Below are positions 24,179 to 35,478 of a stretch of 64,000 bases of DNA, one piece after another. The first letter of the stretch is position 1, and every line of letters starts with the position of its first letter. Origin of the DNA: Centropus unirufus (taxonomy: Eukaryota; Chordata; Aves; Cuculiformes; Centropidae). Both the position numbers and the translations under genes were made by a program. The notes under the pieces were generated by a model that had not been told where the DNA came from, did no database searches, and worked only from the letters and a program-made list of their open reading frames with translations. Location: contig VYZI01000040.1 of NCBI GenBank assembly GCA_013397695.1, forward strand, positions 380,754 to 444,753, read 5' to 3'.

Positions 24179-24670
24179 TTAGCTTGCACTTGCCCTAAGT
24201 GAAGTATAGTCCTTCATCTTTAGCTTTTTAAGTACTTGATGGACTTTTGTTCTTCTGGGATTGCAAAATATAATTTTATCTGGATAGGCTAGCAATCCAC
24301 CGAGACTTTTAAATAGCTCTGCTCTGATTATATCAAACACATCTAGGGATCTTTAATGCTCTTTCTGATGTCAGGCAATTTCAGGAATCGCAACAAAAAA
24401 TAGGTAAAATAATTCAGAACTATTTTTGCTCTAACCGGATTTGTCAGAAATATTAAAAATCTTCACTGTTTTGAAAACTAGTAAGTGAATTTTGTGAAGA
24501 TTTATTTTGCCTTCTCCCCTCTCTGTTTTTCATCCTTTCATTTTTTCTTTTCTATTTTCTCTTTTCTAGGTGGAACTTGTAAAAGTGTGAGAAGGTTACT
24601 GCTTGTTGCTGCCTTCCAAAAGGGGTACAAACACAGTCAATTTTTTTCTAAATGCTTCAAAACTCTGTAA

Positions 24671-24754
24671 ATTACAGAATAAATATTACAGAATATTTAT
24701 AAATAAGTATAAATATTATTATATATAAATATTATATATAAATATTACAGAATA
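24671..24754. repeat. AT-rich tandem/dispersed short repeats
   Basis: The 11-mer ATTACAGAATA occurs three times (24671-24681, 24685-24695, 24744-24754). The 13-mer TATATAAATATTA occurs twice in perfect tandem (24722-24734, 24735-24747). This looks like a small local expansion by slippage. Confidence 0.85.
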
Positions 24755-27700
24755 TAAATGCAGAGGGTTTAATAGCAAGGGCAGATTTTTAAAATGTAAT
24801 AGACTACATTAAAAAAACCAACATACACAAGGAATTTCTCTCAGTAACCCATTAGGCTGTCATATCAAAGGACACAGAGAAAACTGGTGGCCGTCATTGC
24901 TTGGAATCTGCTATAGATCAATAAGTCACATTGAGCAATATCTGTACTAGTTCACATATGGGCAGATTATGGCAGATCATGTGGATCCAGTGCAGTTTGA
25001 GACCATGAAAGATTACATATATCCCTGGTATACCGATGCATTTAGTATTTTCAGTAGTTGTCTGCTACTACTATAGAAAAATAGAATGCAGAAAAACTTG
25101 ACATTTCTGTTGCTTTTTCTTTGGATGTGGCTTCTATCTAAAGCAGCTTCAATACTTTCACTCCACATTTAAGAACCTACTTTCACTGTTGGACTTTATT
25201 TCAGAAAGTGAAAAAGACAGGAATATCCAGTCTATAAGATGTTCTTCATCCTTCAATCCAAAAACCATCACATTTTTCAAGGGATTATATTCCTGTTTCT
25301 CCAGCTTCCTATCAGACTGCATCATAACTGGTATACACAGGGAGGCTGAATTGAGGTCCTACAGATAACTACCCACCAATTTTCTTACTTTCTGAGTCAA
25401 ATTTTGTAATTGGTAGTTTTTCATATAATAATAATCTTATATATGTTTATCAATGCATTTATATACAGCAACGCATTTGGTAAGATGCTATGTATAACAT
25501 TTATTTTGTATTCAAATTTCAGGAACAAAAATTCTAATAAGACAAATTACTCTGTAAAGCTCCTTTGCATGGGGGAATAGAGCCAGATGCCAGAAAGCAC
25601 TGGGGGGGAAATTAACATTATGATGCTATGAGAGCACTTTAAATTGCTACACAAGCCTAGGGTAGAAAAAGGAATTTAACACATTTTCTTCTCACTTCTA
25701 GTCTTTCTCAGTCTGCAACTCTGTCTGCATAGATCTGTGGTAAACACCAAATCTTTAAAACAACAAAGAAAGAAAACAAAACCTGAAAACCATACTACAA
25801 CAACGACCAAAAAACTCTGAACTGAGAGATAATTGATGTCTTCAGTCTTAGTGTTGGCTCTGCTTCTGCCATTGGCAGACAACACGTGGATAATGGAAAG
25901 GCAAGTGATAGTGAAGTCCATAATGCAAAACAAACCCATATCATTATACAGGACATTGGCAGCACATGGTTACACAAAAAAAAATTGGCATTGTTCTTAC
26001 AATTTGAATAAAGAATGAACATCCATGGACTGTATTACTAAACTAATAAGTGCCTTCTAGCAAATTACTTCTTTATACATCAATTTTGCCATCTGTAGTG
26101 TTATGTAACTACCTCTAAGGGTTTGGGCTCTTTTTACTGAAGTTTATGTAGCTAACATTCATAGAGTATTTGAGGTCCTTATCTGCTTCAAAAACTGAGA
26201 TTTTACTGAATTACAAGGTATAATAGAGAGAGACTTAGCATCCAATATTCACTCAATAAATGGGTTCTAAATGACATATTTGTCACTGTTTCACATTTCT
26301 GAGCTTACCAGGGATACATATGGTCACGATCTAAAGTTTTAAAATAATAGAAAGCTTGTTAATATGTTCAGTCCATCTATCTTCTAATTCAAAGCATATT
26401 CATATACAATACACAAGTACGTCAGATTTATGGAGGATTTTGTTCATTTGACATATATATGAATCATGGCACTACAGTAAACTTTAAGTAAAAGTGTATT
26501 TATCTTTTCCACATTTTTTATGTCTCAGAAAGCTCCAAAAGTCTCACAATAAAATTTTTATTTGGTCTAAAATTTCTTTCCAACAAGTGAATTTTTCCCA
26601 CTCTTTTGTACCGATGCTAGTCTTCTGCAGAAGACATCCCATCTGCAGAAAGACATGCATGCTGACTTCTGGCCTTGCTATGACCTTATCACTGGCCAGA
26701 TGACATCCCTGACTGGAACCAGAGTGCAGAATATATCACTGATATGTCACTTTTGCACTGGACAGCAAGCAGTTACCAAAGAAGATGAGAAGAGACATTT
26801 CTGTGAAGCTCTGGGACACATATCATAACTGTAAATGTAAATATGGATGTCTTGAAGCATTATTTTTTAAATGAAGCCATACTTTAATTGCACCAGTGTC
26901 CCTATTACAGTATCCTCGTGGTGACTTTCAGCAGCTGGAATCATTGCTCTTCCACATGCTGTCACCCAGTCAGGCCCTGAAGACACCCAATCATCCATTA
27001 TCATGTAACAAACGCCTTCAATGCTGCCTGACAGTGGAAGCCAATGACTCCAAAGTATTGTGAAATGCTCTCTGAGCTACATGGGATCACAGTCTTGGAA
27101 AGCAACCTTCTAGCCCACCAAATCTTTGAGGTCCCAAGGAAAAGTGAAGATCTTCAATCTCAGTAAATTACATCTGGAATTTGTTTCACAATGTGACAGG
27201 CCTTAAGACCTACCTGGATTTCTCGCCTCTTTCCTTCTAATATCCACCTCTCCCCTGCAAAAATAATTTAAAATATGTTTTAATAAGAACTATTGAAAAA
27301 AATGCCCAGAACATTCTTGTTCCCTGATCAGAATCATCAACAGCTTCTACTGTAGCATCCCTAGGTTTTTTTTATATACTCTATGACCCAGAAAATAGCG
27401 GAACAATTTCAGGCCTTATTCAATAACAGAATTAAACTATTTTAATGCCAAAGAAAAGTGAGTATTGAGTTTTACAGCACCAGTTTTTTTAGTCCTTTTC
27501 AAAGAAATAAGGACAAAAGAACAGAGGGTCACAAAGATATAATCAGAAAACAAAGTCCAAATGATATGTGCAAGGCTAACAAATTATTTAGTCCTACATG
27601 TTACCAATTTACTGGGATATACTGCAAAAAAATATGCAGGATTAACTGATTAGGACCTGCTCTGCCCATATAGTATCGACAGAGATGAAAAGACAAATTC

Positions 27701-28455
27701 CCTACTGCAGCTTTTTACCAGTAGAACCTAAAGCAATCTTTAAACCCATTTGCTTGTCCCATCAGAATCTGATAAGTAACTCTTCAGCCTACCTAGCAAC
27801 TTCTCTTTCACTATAGATGCAGACCACCTACCCAAGCAGCTAATCTATGTGTGTCAATGAGCAAGCCAATCGCTACAACCCAGTTAAAATGCCCACAGTC
27901 AAGACAGAGTGCCAGGAAAAGGTGAATTGGCAGCATGAAAAAATAGTCACGGTGTCAATCAAGCTGTATAAAAGATGTGCTGAGAAAAGTGACAAAGGGC
28001 AAAGAGATATCTACACACTATTGTGGGACTAGGAGGAGTTCATAAAGAAGCTGAGGCTATTTCAGAGGAAGGGAGAAAAAAAACTTTCAGTAATGATGAA
28101 ATATGTTGGCAGAGTATAAAACTGAGAAGTATAACTACTCATTAATTTAATCTGGGCATGTGACCTATGTTGCCTTATACTAGCACAGAAATTTGACAAT
28201 GGGCAAAACAAACATTAAAGGCTATTAAATAAGACACGTTATGAATCTTCACTGGTACATTGGTCAGTGGTAAAATAACTGCTTGGAGCAGCTATCTCAC
28301 CTTATTGTGTACATCCTACAACACGGAGTTTAAAAACCCTACTGTGGCTTTGCTGGGTAGTCCTGATAGCTCTGTGTGCACCTTCCCTTTGATTTTCCCT
28401 TTTCTCTCTCCTGCAGCTTTTCTTCAAAATCAGCAGGAGGTACATTGTCCTGTAC

Positions 28456-28479
28456 ACTTCCATACACTTCTATGGAAGT
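28456..28479. repeat. Perfect hairpin, 9-bp stem
   Basis: ACTTCCATA and TATGGAAGT flank a 6-nt loop. Just downstream, 'ttcctaacaat' is repeated at about 28479-28489 and 28512-28523, suggesting local duplication. Confidence 0.65.
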
Positions 28480-28639
28480 TCCTAACAATATATTCAATAT
28501 AACAATATAATATTCCTAACAATAGATTTTTGCACTGACAATTTCCTAACTTTCAATGTCACCAGAAATTTGACTCAAACAAGCTTTTTTTATTTTAGAG
28601 AAAAAACACACTTTTTTTCTGCGAAGGGAAATTGGGAAA

Positions 28640-28970
28640 GAGCTCACAGTTCATTAAGCAAGCAGTTCAAGTATTGAAGTGCTGCACTGAAATGGTCTGT
28701 CTTGAGAGGCAGCAGGTTTAATTTGCACTGATACCTTAACAAAACTTAGAGTTTGGCAAAGCTTTTGTCTATAATTCTTTATGAAATCTCAGACAGGCTG
28801 CTCACTACACATGGGCTGCTGTTGTGGAGATTTTTTTTATATACTTTTAAAATAACATTAGGGAGCACAGTGCTGACTATTGTACTTTTCTTGAAGCAAT
28901 GTTGGTTTTGTTAACCTGTAGCCAATCTGGGAATTAGTTTATTGCAAAATTCACAACTCATAGGCAAGCT
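28640..28970. promoter_or_regulatory. Candidate conserved noncoding block (weak)
   Basis: Complex, non-repetitive, frame-free sequence with balanced composition, for example 'ggcagcaggtttaatttgca' and 'cctgtagccaatctggg' (the latter containing CCAAT). It resembles gene-desert enhancers. Inference from texture only. Confidence 0.15.
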
Positions 28971-30429
28971 TTTTGAGCCGTAATCTACTCTGACCATAAA
29001 CAAGATATAACCTCAGATCACTCTTTGGTCTTACCTCCTGGCTAGATCTCAGCAGTTGTAAAGAGTGGACCACTGAAATCAATGTAACAAAATTCATTTA
29101 CAGTAGCTATGGACTTATTTCAGAATTTTATGATTGCATATTTTCAATCAGTCCATATGGATTTAAAAATTTTCTGATAGTCTTCTCTGACTCAATAGAT
29201 TAAGGCATTTCATTTATAGACATCTAATTCAAAGTTTGACACATACTTGAGTATCTTTACCTGATTCTGAATCCTAATTTTGAACTTAAAAAAAAAAAAA
29301 AAGCAATAGCAGGATCAGAACAGAATTAAAGAAAGCAGAGTTACTGTAGTGCAGCTGAAGAGAAAACAGAAAACCAAAGCTACAGGGAAATAAACAGTTT
29401 CAACGTTCTACTGTTTAAGGAAAAAAAAAACAACAGCTACTTCTGCATCCTCCTCAAAGCTGAGTATTTTGGTATCCACAGGCCACAGATTAGTCACTGT
29501 GAAGAAAAAGAACTTTTGCATTTAGCAAAAAATAGCAGAGGGCCTCCAGATGGTGGAGAAAAAGTGGTCTTAATCATGTCCAGAGAAATTATAAAGCTTG
29601 CAATAATCATACCGCAACCAGAAAATGAAATATGTGCTACCTGGGAAACTGGAGAACTAAGTGTCCTAACTCCTATGATTAGTCAGCGCTGTTACCTCCC
29701 AATACAGAAAATCAGGGTGTTACAGTAATTTACCATTGTGAAGATGAGCTGTTACAGAATTGTGATAATTGTTTAAGTTTTCTAACACTGCTTTTGTTCT
29801 CTGTATTGAAGAAAATCACATGAAATAAATAATGTCAGATTTACTGACTACATAACTATACACATATACAACATAGCGACCTACACCAATTCCCTACAGG
29901 AGTCTGCAGCTTTTGCAGATACGTTGCACGTGGTCATTGTTTTAATAGGCGACTGGCTTCAACCTATATTAAATATAGCATGAAGTCTGGTTCTGATCAT
30001 GTACTGGGAACTCCACAAGTGCAACCTACAGTGTCCTTTAAAACTGGCCTGAGAGTCCCACTGGAGAGCTGTGGTTCAAGGCTTCATATTCAACATCAAT
30101 TGGTTCCAATGGTCTGATCCTCACCTGGTATAAAGAGGTACTGAAGTAAATAGTACTGTCTTGATTTAAAACAGATGCGGATTTTTTCCTTGTCAGTAAA
30201 AGACTTTGCATAAAAGGTAAAATAATAACCAGAATTTTTAAGTTCAATATTAAATGTGTTTGAAAAATATTTTATACAAGTTTAGAGGTGAAAAAGAATA
30301 ATGGCTAAAATTAAATTTTTTAAGTTTTCTTTGATTGTTTTGGGTTTTTTGCATAGCATGAAATTCTGCTGAGATGGTATCTGTTTTGAGGATAATTTTA
30401 ACTTGGCTATGTGACAATTTCAGTACACA
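28971..30429. other. AT-rich unique DNA, no gene recognised
   Basis: Includes an A15 homopolymer (29288-29302) and an A-run near 29420-29430. Frames at 29516-29728 and 30038-30247 are about 70 codons and unrecognised. Confidence 0.5.
29288..29302. repeat. A15 homopolymer
   Basis: Fifteen A residues with no recognisable retroposed sequence upstream. It may be a microsatellite seed. Confidence 0.9.
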
Positions 30430-30720
30430 ATATGCTCATGCTTTGCACAAATGACTATATAATGTTTCATTAAGGAGTGTAAATACCCATCAACCTAATC
30501 ATAGAAATGCTGTTTCAATGATTTTAGGGCCATTTAATCTGGGCTATGATGACAGGGATGAATAGCTTTATTTTATTAACAGTTGCCTTTGCAATTACAC
30601 TGAGAAAATATTTTTGTGGAAAAATTAAGCAGCCTTGCCTTTTGCTCTGTTGCATTTGGGCAGTATGAATGTACTTCTACAAAAAATCCTTGCAATTGTA
30701 ATAGGAATGCTTTCCTTGAG
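30430..30720. promoter_or_regulatory. Candidate conserved noncoding block
   Basis: Non-repetitive sequence without frames, carrying TAAT/ATTA cores and complex words such as 'gattttagggccatttaatc', 'tgatgacagggatgaatag' and 'gcctttgcaattacactgag'. Of the weaker candidates this one looks most like an enhancer core. No conservation data were available. Confidence 0.2.
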
Positions 30721-33700
30721 ATAACCTTCTATCACAGTTTTCTAATCTGCTCAAGAAAACAAGAGCAGCTCTGACCATATCATGCTATTTTTTCACCTCT
30801 TTTTTGCTCCTCTGTTTGCTATTTTCTGATGACCAAATTCCCTTCCTAAGACTATTCTCTGCCATGAGATTAGTTCATTCTGGCTTTACTAGTCAAAGAC
30901 AAACATGGCTACTTCCTAATCATCTCTGAAGAACAGATAATTTGGGGCTGCAAGTCAGTTATTTTGACCCCTGATATTTCTTATGTCCCTTAGAAATGCT
31001 GCTTTTTCAAACAACTCTGTCGTACAAAACCACTGTTCATCATAAAAATATGTGGGTAAATACACTGAAGCAGGAAAAATAGTTTTGGGGTTTTCCAGAA
31101 AAAAAAAACAAATCAACAAACAATCAGACTAGGAATAACTTCAAGGCACAACATCCTCCAGATATTAGAAGATCCATATGAACAACAGAAAGGTGAGTGG
31201 AGGAGAGTGCATGGTTAAAGTTGGTCAGGCACCCTTAGACATTTTTGATTACTCTTTCTACATACAGGAGTCTGAATTTCAAACCTGTAAGAGTTCTAAA
31301 AATTGCCATAAACTATGTTTTGAGAAGTTTGGTTTGAATTTTTGGAGAAAGGAGTCGTCACCAGATTACAGTAGCACTGGAATAGACCTTCTAGAGTAGA
31401 GTGAAACTTCTGTCCTTGGAAATTCTCATAGATTGCCAAGACTAATATATGACTGTGCAATCTAGTGCTGGCAATATTCCTACTTCAAATGGAAAGATAC
31501 TTTAGATGATATCTAGAAGTTCCTTGGAACCTATATTTCTGTAACTCCATGCCTTAAGTCTGTTCTTCATATTATGTGTACATACTAAGTAGGATAAATT
31601 TAATCCTTTTTCAAAAACATTGGGGACATAGCTCTTCTATTTCAACAGAACTATAATACTGAACATGATAACAAAATATACTATTCTAAATGATTTGGAT
31701 GATAATCATAGTTATTAAAAAGTAGAGTTGGGAGAAACCTTGTGCAACCATCCAAATATCAATTGCCCATAGAGTAAGGATGTTATTTACTTATAACACT
31801 CATGAGGGGTTTTTTTTTCCTAACCTTATGGCCTTTAAATCTCTTTTAATATCAATTGCTCCTTCAAAAGGAAAAGATTTTGGTGGTTGCTCTCTTTGCA
31901 GAAGAGGGAATAAGCTGCGTAATGAAGGGTTTTGGTCCAATGACACAGCAGCATGTATAATAAGCTCAATCAGAACAATTTTTAAAAAGTTCTACTTGAT
32001 CTAATACTCACTGAATTCATAGTGAGTTTTTAACATTGATTTCAATAGATAATGTCTGCAGCTAGAGATATCTTGAACATACATATAGCTCCAGCTACCC
32101 TAAAGTTTCCTATCAGATATATGTTGGTGCAGAAAATCAAAACAATTTTTACATAGTTACTCTATAAACTACAGTAATTTCCAAAGAGTTAGGCAGATTT
32201 TAATGTCCTCAAAGAAAGTGAAAAATTAACTACACAGAGGCTAAGAGTATGGGAATAAGAAGGGTTTTGAAAATACAATGTGACTAAATAATGCCATATT
32301 TGGACTTTACCCTATAAAGAAGTCAAATCTAAAGATTTGTGCTCACAAGTGATACTGGTGGATTTTAAATAAAGATAAATCTGTATGTGGCAGTGTATTC
32401 AAAGCAAAGGGATGCAGCATATTGATCTTACTTTGGAAGAGCTAATGGAGACAAGTAATGGCCAGGAAAATGTCCCAGGAAGTAGTGGGGCGACTCTGTA
32501 TTTTATTTACAAGAAAACCTCTCCACAAACACACGTCTTGAGTACAAAAGGGAACTGTTCATACACATTGAACAAAATCCCTTGGGAAGGTAATAAATCC
32601 TACACAACAAATTACGTACTAACACATTTGTAGAGGAATTGAAATAAATCCTCACAAGAGCTTAGTGAGCAATCTCCAGATCAGATTCTCATTCTTCTTC
32701 AGAGGAAAATAATAGAATGTTTCTTATATCGTCTGCCAGCCAAATGCTATATATATAAAAGATATGAATGTATTTCAAATATTGATCCTGAGCCAACAGG
32801 AAAGTAAAGGAAACTTTAATAAATTCCCATACTAAAAAAAGTAAGTCATAAAATACTAAAAATATAACTTCTAATCAAAAGAAATCGAGATAAAATCTTA
32901 GATTTGAGAATGGAATAAAAATATCTTAGCGTTATGGAAAAAGAAGGCCAAAATATCCAGAAAAAGACAAGAAATAACTTACCAGATTATTAAATGGGAT
33001 AAAAGTGCACGTTGTAAAATTAAGTATGAACAGGTTTTAAAATCAAACGGCTATTTCCCCACTCCATAGTAAAACCACTGTCAATGTGTCTGCCTCTGTG
33101 GGGTTAACTGGAAACAAAAGAAGCTGTCGCAGTGAAAGAGCTAGGGTTTGGAAAAGGAGAGCATGACTTTAATCCATCGCTGTACAAAGTTTTTGCTTTA
33201 GAGGAAACTGCTGATCTGTTCTCATGCAAAGAATTATGGTGGAAATAAAAGACTTGCCTAAAGCAGAAAAGAATTAAGAAATGGGTTTCAAAGGGAATAA
33301 ATAAGATTCAGTATGAATGAGGGAACCCTCTGTGATCTCTTAGCTCTTTGCTTACTAACAAGAAGGGAAGTTTCTGAAGATGCTGAAGGGTAAAATGAAA
33401 GTAGGATAATACCGTAATTGAACTATAGGATAAAAAGAAAAAAAAAAAAAAAAGAAAGAAGACAGACAAGAGTATGAGTCACAATCCTTCAGGACATTCA
33501 GAATCAACATAGTGCTCATATGGTGCACATTTTTGGCTTTTCAAACAGGAACTAAGCAGTTTCACACAATTTGCAGGCTTCTGCGCGTTAACAGGACTTT
33601 TGGGGTTTGGGGCATTTGTCTGCCCCACAGAATCAGGAGCTCTAAAGCAAAGAGGAGCAAAACTTATCCTCAGATTCTGGACAAAATTTAGCTCTGAAAG

Positions 33701-35074
33701 CTTATTATCACCCACCTGATTTTTGTAAGCTTTTCAGGAAGGTGATTTAAGTTCATACATGAGGGGAAATCCAGTTTTATGGAAATACTGTGAGGCTAAA
33801 TATTGTACAATTTCTTGCATGCAAGATTTTTTTTAAGAAAATACAGAAACAACATGCTGGGAAATTAGGAAGCTGTTTCTATAATTTGAAAATATAGAAA
33901 TAATTTTATCATTAGCATATTTTAAAGGGCCAGGACATTCAGGGGAAAGAAAATTTTCAAACTTGTCTGTGTATAATGGAAAGAGAAATGCTACTTTGTA
34001 TCCTTGGTTGTGGTACAGGCTTCTTCTAGGTTATTTATCTTCATTTACACAATTCATATTTTCAAGTTATCTAAAATATACCAAGGGCACCAGTTATGCG
34101 CAGATGTTTATTTAGCAAGCCAAGAAGACATGTCGTCTCAGCTGACACCCATTTAACACCACTAGTCCTAAAACCGCAATGAGGGAAGCTCATAGAGTAA
34201 GAATTGGCTTTCTGCAGTGGTGAAGACATAGTTATGGTCACAGTAAAAGATACTTTACTCCTATTTCTCATGTCTGCAGCTACTAGTTCTAATGGACAGG
34301 AAAAGGGTAACAGGTTAATCTATTTAAGTTCCTTCCTCTGCCCTTATAATTTCCCTGGCCTTTGACAAACCAAATTAAAAAAAAAAAAATCACAGTTTTC
34401 ATTTGGGTAGTTTACTTGGGCCTCTGGATAGGTCCAGGTGCTGTAATTTCTGTAATGTATTCATTTCCTACTATTTAGCTTTTTCAAAAGTTTATTCACA
34501 TCAAGATTCAAAGCAGATTTACAGACAGTTATTATAGGATTAGCTCACTTGAGTGAACTTAAAATACTTCTCTGAGGGCCTTAAATCTGAAGACCTAAAG
34601 TCCTCAGGGATTGGTACATTTACAAAATATTTTTTGCCTATTTTTTTTCTCTCTTTAGATAGTATTAATATAGAAATAAGAATAATAGCACTAATTTCCT
34701 CTTCTGTTCACCAACTTAAAATTTAAGATTTAGAATCATTCAGTTGCTGGGCATATGAAGTCATAAACCACACCTGCATCTATTATGGAGTTTCATGCTA
34801 CCCTTAAAAATATTCTAGAATAATTCCAAGACTTTTTGTCCAAGAATTTTGAGGTGGACATCCATACTGTGTGTTATCTACACATGTAGGTAATAGAATA
34901 GAGTTGCAGTTCACTTGTAAGTCATTATTATTCATCCTTATTCTGCCTGTTTAATTTCTGTTCTTTACATTCACTAATGAATCCTGTTTATAAATCCCTC
35001 AGTGTCTCACCCAGTCATTTTCCATAATCCAAAAGATATATAAAAAAGGATGATCTGAATTCATATTAACATTT
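30721..35074. other. AT-rich unique DNA, no gene recognised
   Basis: Holds an A16 homopolymer at 33438-33453 and an A12-type run at about 34378-34389. Frames at 31178-31399, 31780-32004, 32385-32633, 33479-33715 and 34071-34271 are short. None has recognised motifs or convincing paired splice sites. Confidence 0.5.
33438..33453. repeat. A16 homopolymer in purine-rich tract
   Basis: Sixteen A residues within an AG-rich strand segment at about 33431-33470. No adjacent processed copy was recognised. Confidence 0.9.
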
Positions 35075-35478
35075 TGTCATGGTTTATCCACAGCTGGAAC
35101 AACCCACCCACCCACTCACTCAGAGGACAGAATCAGAAGGGCAAAAATGAGAAAACTCATGGGTTGGATAAAGATGGTGTAATAGGTAAAGCAAAAGCTG
35201 TGCATGCTAGCAAACTAAAACTAGGAATTCACTCCCTTCACATCAGTAGGCAGATATTCAGCCATTTCTAGGAAGTAGGGCTAAATCATGTATTATGTTG
35301 ACTTGGGAAGACAAAAAACATCAGTCTAAATGTCCCCTCTTCCTTCTTTCTCTCCCAGCTTTTATTGCGGAGCATGGCATCATATGGTGTGGGATATCCC
35401 TTTGATCATCTGGGGCCAGCTATCCCAGCTGAATTCCCTCCCAGTTCTTGTGCACCTCTAACTGCCAAAACCAGTACA
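35075..35478 (+). mobile_element. ERV solo LTR (avian ERVL-type), internally shortened
   Basis: Starts TG at 35075 ('tgtcatggtttatccacagc') and ends CA at 35478 ('gccaaaaccagtaca'). It shares the 16-mer AATCAGAAGGGCAAAA (35131-35146) with the minus-strand LTR at 17897-18400, and the 'gagcatggcatcatatgg' / 'gggatatccctttgatc' region corresponds too. Compared with that copy it lacks roughly 150 bp between the 'cttgtgcacctctaactgc' block and the terminal edge, so it has an internal deletion or belongs to a variant subfamily. Its middle (35160-35330) also differs, as expected for subfamilies. The flanks CATTT and CCATT resemble each other only when shifted by one base, so the target duplication is uncertain. 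The 65-codon frame at 35074-35271 is an LTR shadow. Confidence 0.83.

Larger units (their letters stand above)
23497..28639. other. AT-rich unique DNA, no gene recognised
   Basis: Holds a 9-bp perfect hairpin (24157-24178), an AT-rich tandem patch (24671-24754) and a small hairpin at 28456-28479. Frames such as 24485-24670, 25676-25939, 26494-26703, 27458-27649 and 28260-28502 are short and unrecognised. The stretch 26880-27180 is slightly more GC-rich, but I identified neither a gene nor a repeat in it. Confidence 0.5.

Noticed and set aside
31720..31770. Possible CR1 tail ('gttgggagaaaccttgtgca')
   Set aside because: Resembles a CR1 3' block for about 25 bases only and lacks the terminal octamers.
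17897..35478. The two related LTRs as ends of one provirus
   Set aside because: They are in opposite orientations and no retroviral gene remnants were recognised between them; an unrelated LTR and CR1 tails lie there instead.
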